A DNA stretch of 64,000 bases from Crossaster papposus (Eukaryota > Echinodermata > Asteroidea > Velatida > Solasteridae): positions 62,001-126,000 of the forward strand of contig JBAIAA010000316.1 of assembly GCA_037893245.1 (NCBI GenBank), written 5' to 3'. The notes beneath the pieces were generated by a model. That model made no database searches. It had not been told where the DNA came from and worked only from the letters and a program-made list of their open reading frames with translations. A program made the translations under genes and the position numbers. Shown in pieces: positions 17,003-32,000 of this stretch; the first letter of the stretch is position 1; each line of letters opens with the position of its first letter.

Positions 17003-20000
17003 GTGCATGCCCAACTTCGTCAGACGTTCGGTTTTGGCGCTGTGCCAATTTTTAAAATTCGATTTTTAAATTTGCGATATTCGACCCGAAAGTGAGCCTA
17101 TAGGGTGTAACATGTGGCTGCGGTCACTTTTTTGTGCATGACCAACTTCGTCAGACCTTCGATTTTGGCGCTGTGCCAATTTTTAAATTCGATTTTTAAA
17201 GTTGCGATATTCGCCCGGAAAGTGAGCCTATAGGATGTAACATGTGGCTGCGGTCACTTTTTTGTGCATGCCCAACTTCGTCAGACGTTCGGTTTTGGCG
17301 CTGTGCCAATTTTTAAAATTCGATTTTTAAAGTTGCGATATTCGCCCCGAAAGTGATCCTATAGGGTGTAACATGTGGCTGCGGTCACTTTTTTGTGCAT
17401 GACCAACTTCGTCAGACCTTCGATTTTGGCGCTGTGCCAATTTTTAAATTCGATTTTTAAAGTTGCGATATTCGCCCGGAAAGTGAGCCTATAGGATGTA
17501 ACATATGGCTGCGGTCACTTTTTTGTGCATGACCAACTTTGTCAGACGTTCGGTTTTGGCGCTGTGCCAATTTTTTAATTCGATTTTTAAAGTTGCGATA
17601 TTCGCCCCGAAAGTGAGCCTATAGGGTGTAACATGTGGCTGCGGTCACTTTTTTGTGCATGACCAACTTCGTCAGACGTTCGGTTTTGGCGCTGTGCCAA
17701 TTTTTAATTCGATTTTTAAAGTTGCGATATTCGCCCCGAAAGTGAGCTTATAGGGTGTAACATGTGGCTGCGGTCACTTTTTTGTGCATGACCAACTTCG
17801 TTAGACGTTCGGTTTTGGCGCTGTGCCAATTTTTAAATTCGATTTTTAAAGTTGCGATATTCGCCCCGAAAGTGAGCCTATAGGATGTAACATATGGCTG
17901 CGGTCACTTTTTTGTGCATGACCAACTTTGTCAGACGTTCGGTTTTGGCGCTGTGCCAATTTTTTAATTCGATTTTTAAAGTTGCGATATTCGCCCCGAA
18001 AGTGAGCCTATAGGGTGTAACATGTGGCTGCGGTCACTTTTTTGTGCATGACCAACTTCGTCAGACGTTCGGTTTTGGCGCTGTGCCAATTTTTAATTCG
18101 ATTTTTAAAGTTGCGATATTCGCCCCGAAAGTGAGCTTATAGGGTGTAACATGTGGCTGCGGTCACTTTTTTGTGCATGACCAACTTCGTTAGACGTTCG
18201 GTTTTGGCGCTGTGCCAATTTTTAAATTCGATTTTTAAAGTTGCGATATTCGCCCCGAAAGTGAGCCTATAGGGTGTAACATGTGGCTGCAGTCACTTTT
18301 TTGTGCATGACCAACTTCGTCAGACGTTCGGTTTTGGCGCTGTGCCAATTTTTTAATTCGATTTTTAAAGTTGCGATATTCGCCCCGAAAGTGAGCCTAT
18401 AGGGTGTAACATGTGGCTGCGGTCACTTTTGTGTGCATGACCAACTTCGTCAGACGTTCGGTTTTGGCGCTGTGCCAATTTTTAAATTCGATTTTTAAAG
18501 TTGCGATATTCGCCCCGAAAGTGAGCCTATAGGGTGTAACATGTGGCTGCGGTCACTTTTCTGTGCATGACCAACTTCGTCAGACGTTCGGTTTTGGCGC
18601 TGTGCCAATTTTTTAATTCGATTTTTAAAGTTGCGATATTCGCCCTGAAAGTGAGCCTATAGGGTGTAACATGTGGCTGCGGTCACTTTTTTGTGCATGA
18701 CCAACTTCGTCAGACGTTCGGTTTTGGCGCTGTGCCAATTTTTAATTCGATTTTTAAAGTTGCGATATTCGCCCCGAAAGTGAGCCTATAGGGTGTAACA
18801 TGTGGCTGCGGTCACTTTTTTGTGCATGACCAATTTCGTCAGACGTTCGGTTTTGGCGCTGTGCCAATTTTTAAATTTGATTTTTAAAGTTGCGATATTC
18901 GCCCCGAAAGTGATCCTATAGGGTGTAACATGTGGCTGCGGTCACTTTTTTGTGCATGACCAACTTCGTCAGACGTTCGGTTTTGGCGCTGTGCCAGTTT
19001 TTAATTCGATTTTTAAAGTTGCGATATTCGCCCCGAAAGTGAGCCTATAGGGTGTAACATGTGGCTGCGGTCACTTTTTTGTGCATGACCAATTTCGTCA
19101 GACGTTCGGTTTTGGCGCTGTGCCAATTTTTAAATTTGATTTTTAAAGTTGCGATATTCGCCCCGAAAGTGAGTCTATAGGGTGTAACATGTGGCTGCGG
19201 TCACTTTTGTGTGCATGACCAACTTCGTCAGACGTTCGGTTTTGGCGCTGTGCCAATTTTTCAATTCGATTTTTAAAGTTGCGATATTCGCCCCGAAAGT
19301 GAGCCTATAGGGTGTAACATGTGGCTGCGGTCACTTTTTTGTGCATGACCAACTTCGTCAGACGTTCGGTTTTGGCGCTGTGCCAATTTGTAAAATTCGA
19401 TTTTTAAATTTGCGATATTCGACCCGAAAGTGAGCCTATAGGGTGTAACATGTGGCTGCGGTCACTTTTTTGTGCATGACCAACTTCGTCAGACCTTCGA
19501 TTTTGGCGCTGTGCCAATTTTTAAATTCGATTTTTAAAGTTGCGATATTCGCCCGGAAAGTGAGCCTATAGGATGTAACATGTGGCTGCGGTCACTTTTT
19601 TGTGCATGACCAACTTCGTCAGACGTTCGGTTTTGGCGCTGTGCCAATTTTTAATTCGATTTTTAAAGTTGCGATATTCGCCCCGAAAGTGAGCCTATAG
19701 GGTGTAACATGTGGCTGCGGTCACTTTTTTGTGCATGACCAACTTCGTCAGACGTTCGGTTTTGGCGCTGTGCCAATTTTTAATTCGATTTTTAAAGTTG
19801 CGATATTCGCCCCGAAAGTGAGCCTATAGGGTGTAACATGTGGCTGCGGTCACCTTTTTGTGCATGACCAACTTCGTCAGAGGTTCGGTTTTGGCGCTGT
19901 GCCAATTTTTTAATTCGATTTTTAAAGTTGCGATATTCGCCCCGAAAGTGAGCCAATAGGGTGTAACATGTGGCTGCGGTCACTTTTTTGTGCATGACCA

Positions 20001-23000
20001 ACTTCGTCAGACGTTCGGTTTTGGCGCTGTGCCAATTTTTAAAATTCGATTTTTAAATTTGCGATATTTGACCCGAAAGTGAGCCTATAGGGTGTAACAT
20101 GTGGCTGCGGTCACTTTTTTGTGCATGACCAACTTCGTCAGACCTTCGATTTTGGCGCTGTGCCAATTTTTAAATTCGATTTTTAAAGTTGCGATATTCG
20201 CCCGGAAAGTGAGCCTATAGGATGTAACATGTGGCTGCGGTCACTTTTTTGTGCATGACCAACTTCGTCAGACGTTCGGTTTTGGCGCTGTGCCAATTTT
20301 TTAATTCGATTTTTAAAGTTGCGATATTCGCCCCAAAAATGAGCCTATAGGGTGTAACATGTGGCTGCGGTCACTTTTTTGTGCATGACCAACTTCGTCA
20401 GACGTTCGGTTTTGGCGCTGTGCCAATTTTTCAATTCAATTTTTAAATTTGCGATATTCGACCCGAAAGTGAGCCTATAGGGTGTAACATGTGGCTGCGG
20501 TCACTTTTTTGTGCATGACCAACTTCGTCAAACGTTCGGTTTTGGCGCTGTGCCAATTTTTAAAATTCGATTTTTAAATTTGCGATATTCGACCCGAAAG
20601 TGAGCCTATAGGGTGTAACATGTGGCTGCGGTCACTTTTTTGTGCATGACCAACTTCGTCAGACCTTCGATTTTGGCGCTGTGCCAATTTTTAAATTCGA
20701 TTTTTAAAGTTGCGATATTCGCCCGGAAAGTGAGCCTATAGGATGTAACATGTGGCTGCGGTCACTTTTTTGTGCATGACCAACTTCGTCAGACGTTCGG
20801 TTTTGGCGCTGTGCCAATTTTTAATTCGATTTTTAAAGTTGCGATATTCGCCCGGAAAGTGAGCCTATAGGGTGTAACATGTGGCTGCAGTCACTTTTTT
20901 GTGCATGACCAACTTCGTCAGACGTTCGGTTTTGGCGCTGTGCCAATTTTTAATTCGATTTTTAAAGTTGCGATATTCGCCCCGAAAGTGAGCCTATAGG
21001 GTGTAACATGTGGCTGCGGTCACCTTTTTGTGCATGACCAACTTCGTCAGACGTTCGGTTTTGGCGCTGTGCCAATTTTTTAATTCGATTTTTAAAGTTG
21101 CGATATTCGCCCCGAAAGTGAGCCTATAGGGTGTAACATGTGGCTGCGGTCACTTTTTTGTGCATGACCAACTTCGTCAGACGTTCGGTTTTGGCGCTGT
21201 GCCAATTTTTAAAATTCGATTTTTAAATTTGCGATATTCGACCCGAAAGTGAGCCTATAGGGTGTAACATGTGGCTGCGGTCACTTTTTTGTGCATGACC
21301 AACTTCGTCAGACCTTCGATTTTGGCGCTGTGCCAATTTTTAAATTCGATTTATAAAGTTGCGATATTCGCCCGGAAAGTGAGCCTATAGGATGTAACAT
21401 GTGGCTGCGGTCACTTTTTTGTGCATGACCAACTTCGTCAGACGTTCGGTTTTGGCGCTGTGCCAATTTTTTAATTCGATTTTTAAAGTTGCGATATTCG
21501 CCCCGAAAATGAGCCTATAGGGTGTAACATGTGGCTGCGGTCACTTTTTTGTGCATGACCAACTTCGTCAGACGTTCGGTTTTGGCGCTGTGCCAATTTT
21601 TCAATTCGATTTTTAAATTTGCGATATTCGACCCGAAAGTGAGCCTATAGGGTGTAACATGTGGCTGCGGTCACTTTTTTGTGCATGACCAACTTCGTCA
21701 GACGTTCGGTTTTGGCGCTGTGCCAATTTTTAAAATTCGATTTTTAAATTTGCGATATTCGACCCGAAAGTGAGCCTATAGGGTGTAACATGTGGCTGCG
21801 GTCACTTTTTTGTGCATGACCAACTTCGTCAGACCTTCGATTTTGGCGCTGTGCCAATTTTTAAATTCGATTTTTAAAGTTGCGATATTCGCCCGGAAAG
21901 TGAGCCTATAGGATGTAACATGTGGCTGCGGTCACTTTTTTGTGCATGACCAACTTCGTCAGACGTTCGGTTTTGGCGCTGTGCCAATTTTTAATTCGAT
22001 TTTTAAAGTTGCGATATTCGCCCCGAAAGTGAGCCTATAGGGTGTAACATGTGGCTGCGGTCACTTTTTTGTGCATGACCAACTTCGTCAGACGTTCGGT
22101 TTTGGCGCTGTGCCAATTTTTAATTCGATTTTTAAAGTTGCGATATTCGCCCCGAAAGTGAGCCTATAGGGTGTAACATGTGGCTGCGGTCACCTTTTTG
22201 TGCATGACCAACTTCGTCAGACGTTCGGTTTTGGCGCTGTGCCAATTTTTTAATTCGATTTTTAAAGTTGCGATATTCGCCCCGAAAGTGAGCCTATAGG
22301 GTGTAACATGTGGCTGCGGTCACTTTTTTGTGCATGACCAACTTCGTCAGACGTTCGGTTTTGGCGCTGTGCCAATTTTTAAAATTCGATTTTTAAATTT
22401 GCGATATTCGACCCGAAAGTGAGCCTATAGGGTGTAACATGTGGCTGCGGTCACTTTTTTGTGCATGACCAACTTCGTCAGACCTTCGATTTTGGCGCTG
22501 TGCCAATTTTTAAATTCGATTTTTAAAGTTGCGATATTCGCCCGGAAAGTGAGCCTATAGGGTGTAACATGTGGCTGCGGTCACTTTTTTGTGCATGACC
22601 AACTTCGTCAGACGTTCGGTTTTGGCGCTGTGCCAATTTTTAATTCGATTTTTAAAGTTGCGATATTCGCCCCGAAAGTGAGCCTATAGGGTGTAACATG
22701 TGGCTGCGGTCACCTTTTTGTGCATGACCAACTTCGTCAGACGTTCGGTTTTGGCGCTGTGCCAATTTTTTAATTCGATTTTTAAAGTTGCGATATTCGC
22801 CCCGAAAGTGAGCCTATAGGGTGTAACATGTGGCTGCGGTCACTTTTTTGTGCATGACCAACTTCGTCAGACGTTCGGTTTTGGCGCTGTGCCAATTTTT
22901 AAAATTCGATTTTTAAATTTGCGATATATGACCCGAAAGTGAGCCTATAGGGTGTAACATGTGGCTGCGGTCACTTTTTTGTGCATGACCAACTTCGTCA

Positions 23001-26000
23001 GACCTTCGATTTTGGCGCTGTGCCAATTTTTAAATTCGATTTTTAAAGTTGCGATATTCGCCCGGAAAGTGAGCCTATAGGATGTAACATGTGGCTGCGG
23101 TCACTTTTTTGTGCATGACCAACTTCGTCAGACGTTCGGTTTTGGCGCTGTGCCAATTTTTTAATTCGATTTTTAAAGTTGCGATATTCGCCCCGAAAAT
23201 GAGCCTATAGGGTGTAACATGTGGCTGCGGTCACTTTTTTGTGCATGACCAACTTCGTCAGACGTTCGGTTTTGGCGCTGTGCCAATTTTTCAATTCGAT
23301 TTTTAAATTTGCGATATTCGACCCGAAAGTGAGCCTATAGGGTGTAACATGTGGCTGCGGTCACTTTTTTGTGCATGACCAACTTCGTCAGACGTTCGGT
23401 TTTGGCGCTGTGCCAATTTTTAAAATTCGATTTTTAAATTTGCGATATTCGACCCGAAAGTGAGCCTATAGGGTGTAACATGTGGCTGCGGTCACTTTTT
23501 TGTGCATGACCAACTTCGTCAGACCTTCGATTTTGGCGCTGTGCCAATTTTTAAATTCGATTTTTAAAGTTGCGATATTCGCCCGGAAAGTGAGCCTATA
23601 GGATGTAACATGTGGCTGCGGTCACTTTTTTGTGCATGACCAACTTCGTCAGACGTTCGGTTTTGGCGCTGTGCCAATTTTTTAATTCGATTTTTAAAGT
23701 TGCGATATTCGCCCCGAAAATGAGCCTATAGGGTGTAACATGTGGCTGCGGTCACTTTTTTGTGCATGACCAACTTCGTCAGACGTTCGGTTTTGGCGCT
23801 GTGCCAATTTTTCAATTCGATTTTTAAATTTGCGATATTCGACCCGAAAGTGAGCCTATAGGGTGTAACATGTGGCTGCGGTCACTTTTTTGTGCATGAC
23901 CAACTTCGTCAGACGTTCGGTTTTGGCGCTGTGCCAATTTTTAAAATTCGATTTTTAAATTTGCGATATTCGACCCGAAAGTGAGCCTATAGGGTGTAAC
24001 ATGTGGCTGCGGTCACTTTTTTGTGCATGACCAACTTCGTCAGACGTTCGGTTTTGGTGCTGTGCCAATTTTTAAATTCGATTTTTAAAGTTGCGATATT
24101 CGCCCCGAAAGTGAGCCTATAGGGTGTAACATGTGGTTGCGGTCACTGTTTTGTGCATGACCAACTTCGTCAGACGTTCGGTTTTGGCGCTGTGCCAATT
24201 TTTTAATTCGATTTTTAAAGTTGCGCTATTCGCCCCGAAAGTGAGCCTGTAGGGTGTAACATGTGGCTGCGGTCACTTTTTTGTGCATGACCAACTTCGT
24301 CAGACGTTCGGTTTTGGCGCTGTGCCAATTTTTTCAATTCGATTTTTAAAGTTGTGATATTTGCCCGGAAAGTGAGCCTATAGGGTGTAAAATGTGGCTG
24401 CGGTCACTTTTTTGTGCATGACCAACTTCGTCAGACGTTCGGTTTTGGCGCTGTGCCAATTTTTAAACTCGATTTTTTAAGTTGCGATATTCGCCCCGAA
24501 AGTGAGCCTGTAGGGTGTAACATGTGGCTGCGGTCACTTTTTTGTGCATGACCAACTTCGTCAGACGTTCGGTTTTGGCGCTGTGCCAATTTTTTAATTC
24601 GATTTTTAAAGTTGTGATATTTGCCCGGAAAGTGAGCCTATAGGGTGTAACATGTGGCTGCGGTCACTTTTTTGTGCATGACCAACTTCGTCAGACGTTC
24701 GGTTTTGGCGCTGTGCCAATTTTTTAATTCGATTTTTAAAGTTGTGATATTTGCCCCGAAAGTGAGCCTGTAGGGTGTAACATGTGGCTGCGGTCACTTT
24801 TTTGTGCATGACCAACTTCGTCAGACGTTCGGCTTTGGCGCTGTGCCAATTTTTTTATTCGATTTTTAAAGTTGCGATATTCGCCCCGAAAGTGAGCCTA
24901 TAGGGTGTAAAATGTGGCTGCGGTCACTTTTTTGTGCATGACCAACTTCGTCAGACGTTCGGTTTTGGCGCTGTGCCAATTTTTAAATTCGATTTTTAAA
25001 GTTGCGATATTCGCCCCGAAAGTGAGCCTATAGGGTGTAACATGTGGCTGCGGTCACTTTTTTGTGCATGACTAACTTCGTCAGACGTTCGGTTTTGGCG
25101 CTGTGCCAATTTTTTAATTCGATTTTTAAAGTTGCGATATTTGCCCCGAAAATGAGCCTATAGGGTGTAACATGTGGCTGCGGTCACTTTTTTGTGCATG
25201 ACCAACTTCGTCAGACGTTCGGTTTTGGCGCTGTGCCAATTTTTCAATTCGATTTTTAAATTTGCGATATTCGACCCGAAAGTGAGCCTATAGGGTGTAA
25301 CATGTGGCTGCGGTCACTTTTTTGTGCATGACCAACTTCGTCAGACGTTCGGTTTTGGCGCTGTGCCAATTTTTAAAATTCGATTTTTAAATTTGCGATA
25401 TTCGACCCGAAAGTGAGCCTATAGGGTGTAACATGTGGCTGCGGTCACTTTTTTGTGCATGACCAACTTCGTCAGACCTTCGATTTTGGCGCTGTGCCAA
25501 TTTTTAAATTCGATTTTTAAAGTTGCGATATTCGCCCGGAAAGTGAGCCTATAGGATGTAACATGTGGCTGCGGTCACTTTTTTGTGCATGACCAACTTC
25601 GTCAGACGTTCGGTTTTGGCGCTGTGCCAATTTTTAATTCGATTTTTAAAGTTGCGATATTCGCCCCGAAAGTGAGCCTATAGGGTGTAACATGTGGCTG
25701 CGGTCACTTTTTTGTGCATGACCAACTTCGTCAGACGTTCGGTTTTGGCGCTGTGCCAATTTTTAATTCGATTTTTAAAGTTGCGATATTCGCCCCGAAA
25801 GTGAGCCTATAGGGTGTAACATGTGGCTGCGGTCACCTTTTTGTGCATGACCAACTTCGTCAGACGTTCGGTTTTGGCGCTGTGCCAATTTTTTAATTCG
25901 ATTTTTAAAGTTGCGATATTCGCCCCGAAAGTGAGCCTATAGGGTGTAACATGTGGCTGCGGTCACTTTTTTGTGCATGACCAACTTCGTCAGACGTTCG

Positions 26001-29000
26001 GTTTTGGCGCTGTGCCAATTTTTAAAATTCGATTTTTAAATTTGCGATATTCGACCCGAAAGTGAGCCTATAGGGTGTAACATGTGGCTGCGGTCACTTT
26101 TTTGTGCATGACCAACTTCGTCAGACCTTCGATTTTGGCGCTGTGCCAATTTTTAAATTCGATTTTTAAAGTTGCGATATTCGCCCCGAAAGTGAGCCTA
26201 TAGGGTGTAACATGTGGCTGCGGTCACCTTTTTGTGCATGACCAACTTCGTCAGACGTTCGGTTTTGGCGCTGTGCCAATTTTTTAATTCGATTTTTAAA
26301 GTTGCGATATTCGCCCCGAAAGTGAGCCTATAGGGTGTAACATGTGGCTGCGGTCACTTTTTTGTGCATGACCAACTTCGTCAGACGTTCGGTTTTGGCG
26401 CTGTGCCAATTTTTAAAATTCGATTTTTAAATTTGCGATATTCGACCCGAAAGTGAGCCTATAGGGTGTAACATGTGGCTGCGGTCACTTTTTTGTGCAT
26501 GACCAACTTCGTCAGACCTTCGATTTTGGCGCTGTGCCAATTTTTAAATTCGATTTTTAAAGTTGCGATATTCGCCCGGAAAGTGAGCCTATAGGATGTA
26601 ACATGTGGCTGCGGTCACTTTTTTGTGCATGACCAACTTCGTCAGACGTTCGGTTTTGGCGCTGTGCCAATTTTTTAATTCGATTTTTAAAGTTGCGATA
26701 TTCGCCCCGAAAATGAGCCTATAGGGTGTAACATGTGGCTGCGGTCACTTTTTTGTGCATGACCAACTTCGTCAGACGTTCGGTTTTGGCGCTGTGCCAA
26801 TTTTTCAATTCGATTTTTAAATTTGCGATATTCGACCCGAAAGTGAGCCTATAGGGTGTAACATGTGGCTGCGGTCACTTTTTTGTGCATGACCAACTTC
26901 GTCAGACGTTCGGTTTTGGTGCTGTGCCAATTTTTAAATTCGATTTTTAAAGTTGCGATATTCGCCCCGAAAGTGAGCCTATAGGGTGTAACATGTGGTT
27001 GCGGTCACTGTTTTGTGCATGACCAACTTCGTCAGACGTTCGGTTTTGGCGCTGTGCCAATTTTTTAATTCGATTTTTAAAGTTGCGCTATTCGCCCCGA
27101 AAGTGAGCCTGTAGGGTGTAACATGTGGCTGCGGTCACTTTTTTGTGCATGACCAACTTCGTCAGACGTTCGGTTTTGGCGCTGTGCCAATTTTTTCAAT
27201 TCGATTTTTAAAGTTGTGATATTTGCCCGGAAAGTGAGCCTATAGGGTGTAAAATGTGGCTGCGGTCACTTTTTTGTGCATGACCAACTTCGTCAGACGT
27301 TCGGTTTTGGCGCTGTGCCAATTTTTAAACTCGATTTTTTAAGTTGCGATATTCGCCCCGAAAGTGAGCCTGTAGGGTGTAACATGTGGCTGCGGTCACT
27401 TTTTTGTGCATGACCAACTTCGTCAGACGTTCGGTTTTGGCGCTGTGCCAATTTTTTAATTCGATTTTTAAAGTTGTGATATTTGCCCGGAAAGTGAGCC
27501 TATAGGGTGTAACATGTGGCTGCGGTCACTTTTTTGTGCATGACCAACTTCGTCAGACGTTCGGTTTTGGCGCTGTGCCAATTTTTTAATTCGATTTTTA
27601 AAGTTGTGATATTTGCCCCGAAAGTGAGCCTGTAGGGTGTAACATGTGGCTGCGGTCACTTTTTTGTGCATGACCAACTTCGTCAGACGTTCGGCTTTGG
27701 CGCTGTGCCAATTTTTTTATTCGATTTTTAAAGTTGCGATATTCGCCCCGAAAGTGAGCCTATAGGGTGTAAAATGTGGCTGCGGTCACTTTTTTGTGCA
27801 TGACCAACTTCGTCAGACGTTCGGTTTTGGCGCTGTGCCAATTTTTAAATTCGATTTTTAAAGTTGCGATATTCGCCCCGAAAGTGAGCCTATAGGGTGT
27901 AACATGTGGCTGCGGTCACTTTTTTGTGCATGACTAACTTCGTCAGACGTTCGGTTTTGGCGCTGTGCCAATTTTTAAATTCGATTTTTAAAGTTGCGAT
28001 ATTCGCCCCGAAAGTGAGCCTGTAGGGTGTAACATGTGGCTGCGGTCACTTTTTTGTGCATGACCAACTTCGTCAGACGTTCGGTTTTGGCGCTGTGCCA
28101 ATTTTTTCAATTCGATTTTTAAAGTTGTGATATTTGCCCGGAAAGTGAGCCTATAGGGTGTAAAATGTGGCTGCGGTCACTTTTTTGTGCATGACCAACT
28201 TCGTCAGACGTTCGGTTTTGGCGCTGTGCCAATTTTTAAATTCAATTTTTTAAGATGCGATATTCGCCCCGAAAGTGAGCCTGTAGGGTGTAACATGTGG
28301 CTGCGGTCACTTTTTTGTGCATGACCAACTTCGTCAGACGTTCGGTTTTGGCGCTGTGCCAATTTTTTAATTCGATTTTTAAAGTTGTGATATTTGCCCG
28401 GAAAGTGAGCCTATAGGGTGTAACATGTGGCTGCGGTCACTTTTTTGTGCATGACCAACTTCGTCAGACGTTCGGTTTTGGCGCTGTGCCAATTTTTTAA
28501 TTCGATTTTTAAAGTTGTGATATTTGCCCGGAAAGTGAGCCTATAGGGTGTAACATGTGGCTGCGGTCACTTTTTTGTGCATGACCAACTTCGTCAGACG
28601 TTCGGTTTTGGCGCTGTGCCAATTTTTTTATTAGATTTTTAAAGTTGCGATATTCGCCCCGAAAGTGAGCCTATAGGGTGTAACATGTGGCTGCGGTCAC
28701 TTTTTTGTGCATGACCAACTTCGTCAGACGTTCGGTTTTGGCGCTGTGCCAATTTTTTTATTCGATTTTTTAAGTTGCGATATTCGCCCCGAAAGTGAGC
28801 CTGTAGGGTGTAACATGTGGCTGCGGTCACTTTTTTGTGCATGACCAACTTCGTCAGACGTTCGGTTTTGGCGCTGTGCCAATTTTTAAATTCGATTTTT
28901 AAATTTGCGATATTTGCCCGGAAAGTGAGCCTATAGGGTGTAACATGTGGTTGCGGTCACTTTTTTGTGCATGACCAACTTCGTCAGACGTTCGGTTTTG

Positions 29001-32000
29001 GTGCTGTGCCAATTTTTAAATTCGATTTTTAAAGTTGCGATATTCGCCCCGAAAGTGAGCCTATAGGGTGTAACATGTGGTTGCGGTCACTGTTTTGTGC
29101 ATGACCAACTTCGTCAGACGTTCGGTTTTGGCGCTGTGCCAATTTTTAAATTCGATTTTTAAAGTTGCGATATTCGCCCCGAAAGTGAGCCTATAGGGTG
29201 TAACATGTGGTTGCGGTCACTGTTTTGTGCATGACCAACTTCGTCAGACGTTCGGTTTTGGCGCTGTGCCAATTTTTTAATTCCATTTTTAAAGTTGCGA
29301 TATTCGCCCCGAAAGTGAGCCTGTAGGGTGTAACATGTGGCTGCGGTCACTTTTTTGTGCATGACCAACTTCGTCAGACGTTCGGTTTTGGCGCTGTGCC
29401 AATTTTTTAATTCGATTTTTAAAGTTGTGATATTTGCCCGGAAAGTGAGCCTATAGGGTGTAACATGTGGCTGCGGTCACTTTTTTGTGCATGACCAACT
29501 TCGTCAGACGTTCGGTTTTGGCGCTGTGCCAATTTTTTAATTCGATTTTTAAAGTTGCGATATTCGCCCCGAAAGTGAGCCTATAGGGTGTAACATGTGG
29601 CTGCGGTCACTTTTTTGTGCATGACCAACTTCGTCAGACGTTCGGTTTTGGCGCTGTGCCAATTTTTTTATTCGATTTTTAAAGTTGTGATATTCGCCCC
29701 GAAAGTGAGCCTATAGGGTGTAAAATGTGGCTGCGGTCACTTTTTTGTGCATGACCAACTTCGTCAGACGTTCGGTTTTGGCGCTGTGCCAATTTTTAAA
29801 TTCGATTTTTAAAGTTGCGATATTCGCCCCGAAAGTGAGCCTATAGGGTGTAACATGTGGCTGCGGTCACTTTTTTGTGCATGACTAACTTCGTCAGACG
29901 TTCGGTTTTGGCGCTGTGCCAATTTTTAAATTCGATTTTTAAAGTTGCGATATTCGCCCCGAAAGTGAGCCTGTAGGGTGTAACATGTGGCTGCGGTCAC
30001 TTTTTTGTGCATGACCAACTTCGTCAGACGTTCGGTTTTGGCGCTGTGCCAATTTTTTTAATTCGATTTTTAAAGTTGTGATATTTGCCCGGAAAGTGAG
30101 CCTATAGGGTGTAACATGTTGCTGCGGTCACTTTTTTGTGCATGACCAACTTCGTCAGACGTTCGGTTTTGGCGCTGTGCCAATTTTTTAATTCCATTTT
30201 TAAAGTTGCGATATTCGCCCCGAAAGTGAGCCTGTAGGGTGTAACATGTGGCTGCGGTCACTTTTTTGTGCATGACCAACTTCGTCAGACGTTCGGTTTT
30301 GGCGCTGTGCCAATTTTTTAATTCGATTTTTAAAGTTGTGATATTTGCCCGGAAAGTGAGCCTATAGGGTGTAACATGTGGCTGCGGTCACTTTTTTGTG
30401 CATGACCAACTTCGTCAGACGTTCGGTTTTGGCGCTGTGCCAATTTTTTAATTCGATTTTTAAAGTTGCGATATTCGCCCCGAAAATGAGCCTATAGGGT
30501 GTAACATGTGGCTGCGGTCACTTTTTTGTGCATGACCAACTTCGTCAGACGTTCGGTTTTGGCGCTGTGCCAATTTTTCAATTCGATTTTTAAATTTGCG
30601 ATATTCGACCCGAAAGTGAGCCTATAGGGTGTAACATGTGGCTGCGGTCACTTTTTTGTGCATGACCAACTTCGTCAGACGTTCGGTTTTGGCGCTGTGC
30701 CAATTTTTAAAATTCGATTTTTAAATTTGCGATATTCGACCCGAAAGTGAGCCTATAGGGTGTAACATGTGGCTGCGGTCACTTTTTTGTGCATGACCAA
30801 CTTCGTCAGACGTTCGGTTTTGGTGCTGTGCCAATTTTTAAATTCGATTTTTAAAGTTGCGATATTCGCCCCGAAAGTGAGCCTATAGGGTGTAACATGT
30901 GGTTGCGGTCACTGTTTTGTGCATGACCAACTTCGTCAGACGTTCGGTTTTGGCGCTGTGCCAATTTTTTAATTCGATTTTTAAAGTTGCGCTATTCGCC
31001 CCGAAAGTGAGCCTGTAGGGTGTAACATGTGGCTGCGGTCACTTTTTTGTGCATGACCAACTTCGTCAGACGTTCGGTTTTGGCGCTGTGCCAATTTTTT
31101 CAATTCGATTTTTAAAGTTGTGATATTTGCCCGGAAAGTGAGCCTATAGGGTGTAAAATGTGGCTGCGGTCACTTTTTTGTGCATGACCAACTTCGTCAG
31201 ACGTTCGGTTTTGGCGCTGTGCCAATTTTTAAACTCGATTTTTTAAGTTGCGATATTCGCCCCGAAAGTGAGCCTGTAGGGTGTAACATGTGGCTGCGGT
31301 CACTTTTTTGTGCATGACCAACTTCGTCAGACGTTCGGTTTTGGCGCTGTGCCAATTTTTTAATTCGATTTTTAAAGTTGTGATATTTGCCCGGAAAGTG
31401 AGCCTATAGGGTGTAACATGTGGCTGCGGTCACTTTTTTGTGCATGACCAACTTCGTCAGACGTTCGGTTTTGGCGCTGTGCCAATTTTTTAATTCGATT
31501 TTTAAAGTTGTGATATTTGCCCCGAAAGTGAGCCTGTAGGGTGTAACATGTGGCTGCGGTCACTTTTTTGTGCATGACCAACTTCGTCAGACGTTCGGCT
31601 TTGGCGCTGTGCCAATTGTTTTATTCGATTTTTAAAGTTGCGATATTCGCCCCGAAAGTGAGCCTATAGGGTGTAAAATGTGGCTGCGGTCACTTTTTTG
31701 TGCATGACCAACTTCGTCAGACGTTCGGTTTTGGCGCTGTGCCAATTTTTAAATTCGATTTTTAAAGTTGCGATATTCGCCCCGAAAGCGAGCCTATAGG
31801 GTGTAACATGTGGCTGCGGTCACTTTTTTGTGCATGACTAACTTCGTCAGACGTTCGGTTTTGGCGCTGTGCCAATTTTTAAATTCGATTTTTAAAGTTG
31901 CGATATTCGCCCCGAAAGTGAGCCTGTAGGGTGTAACATGTGGCTGCGGTCACTTTTTTGTGCATGACCAACTTCGTCAGACGTTCGGTTTTGGCGCTGT

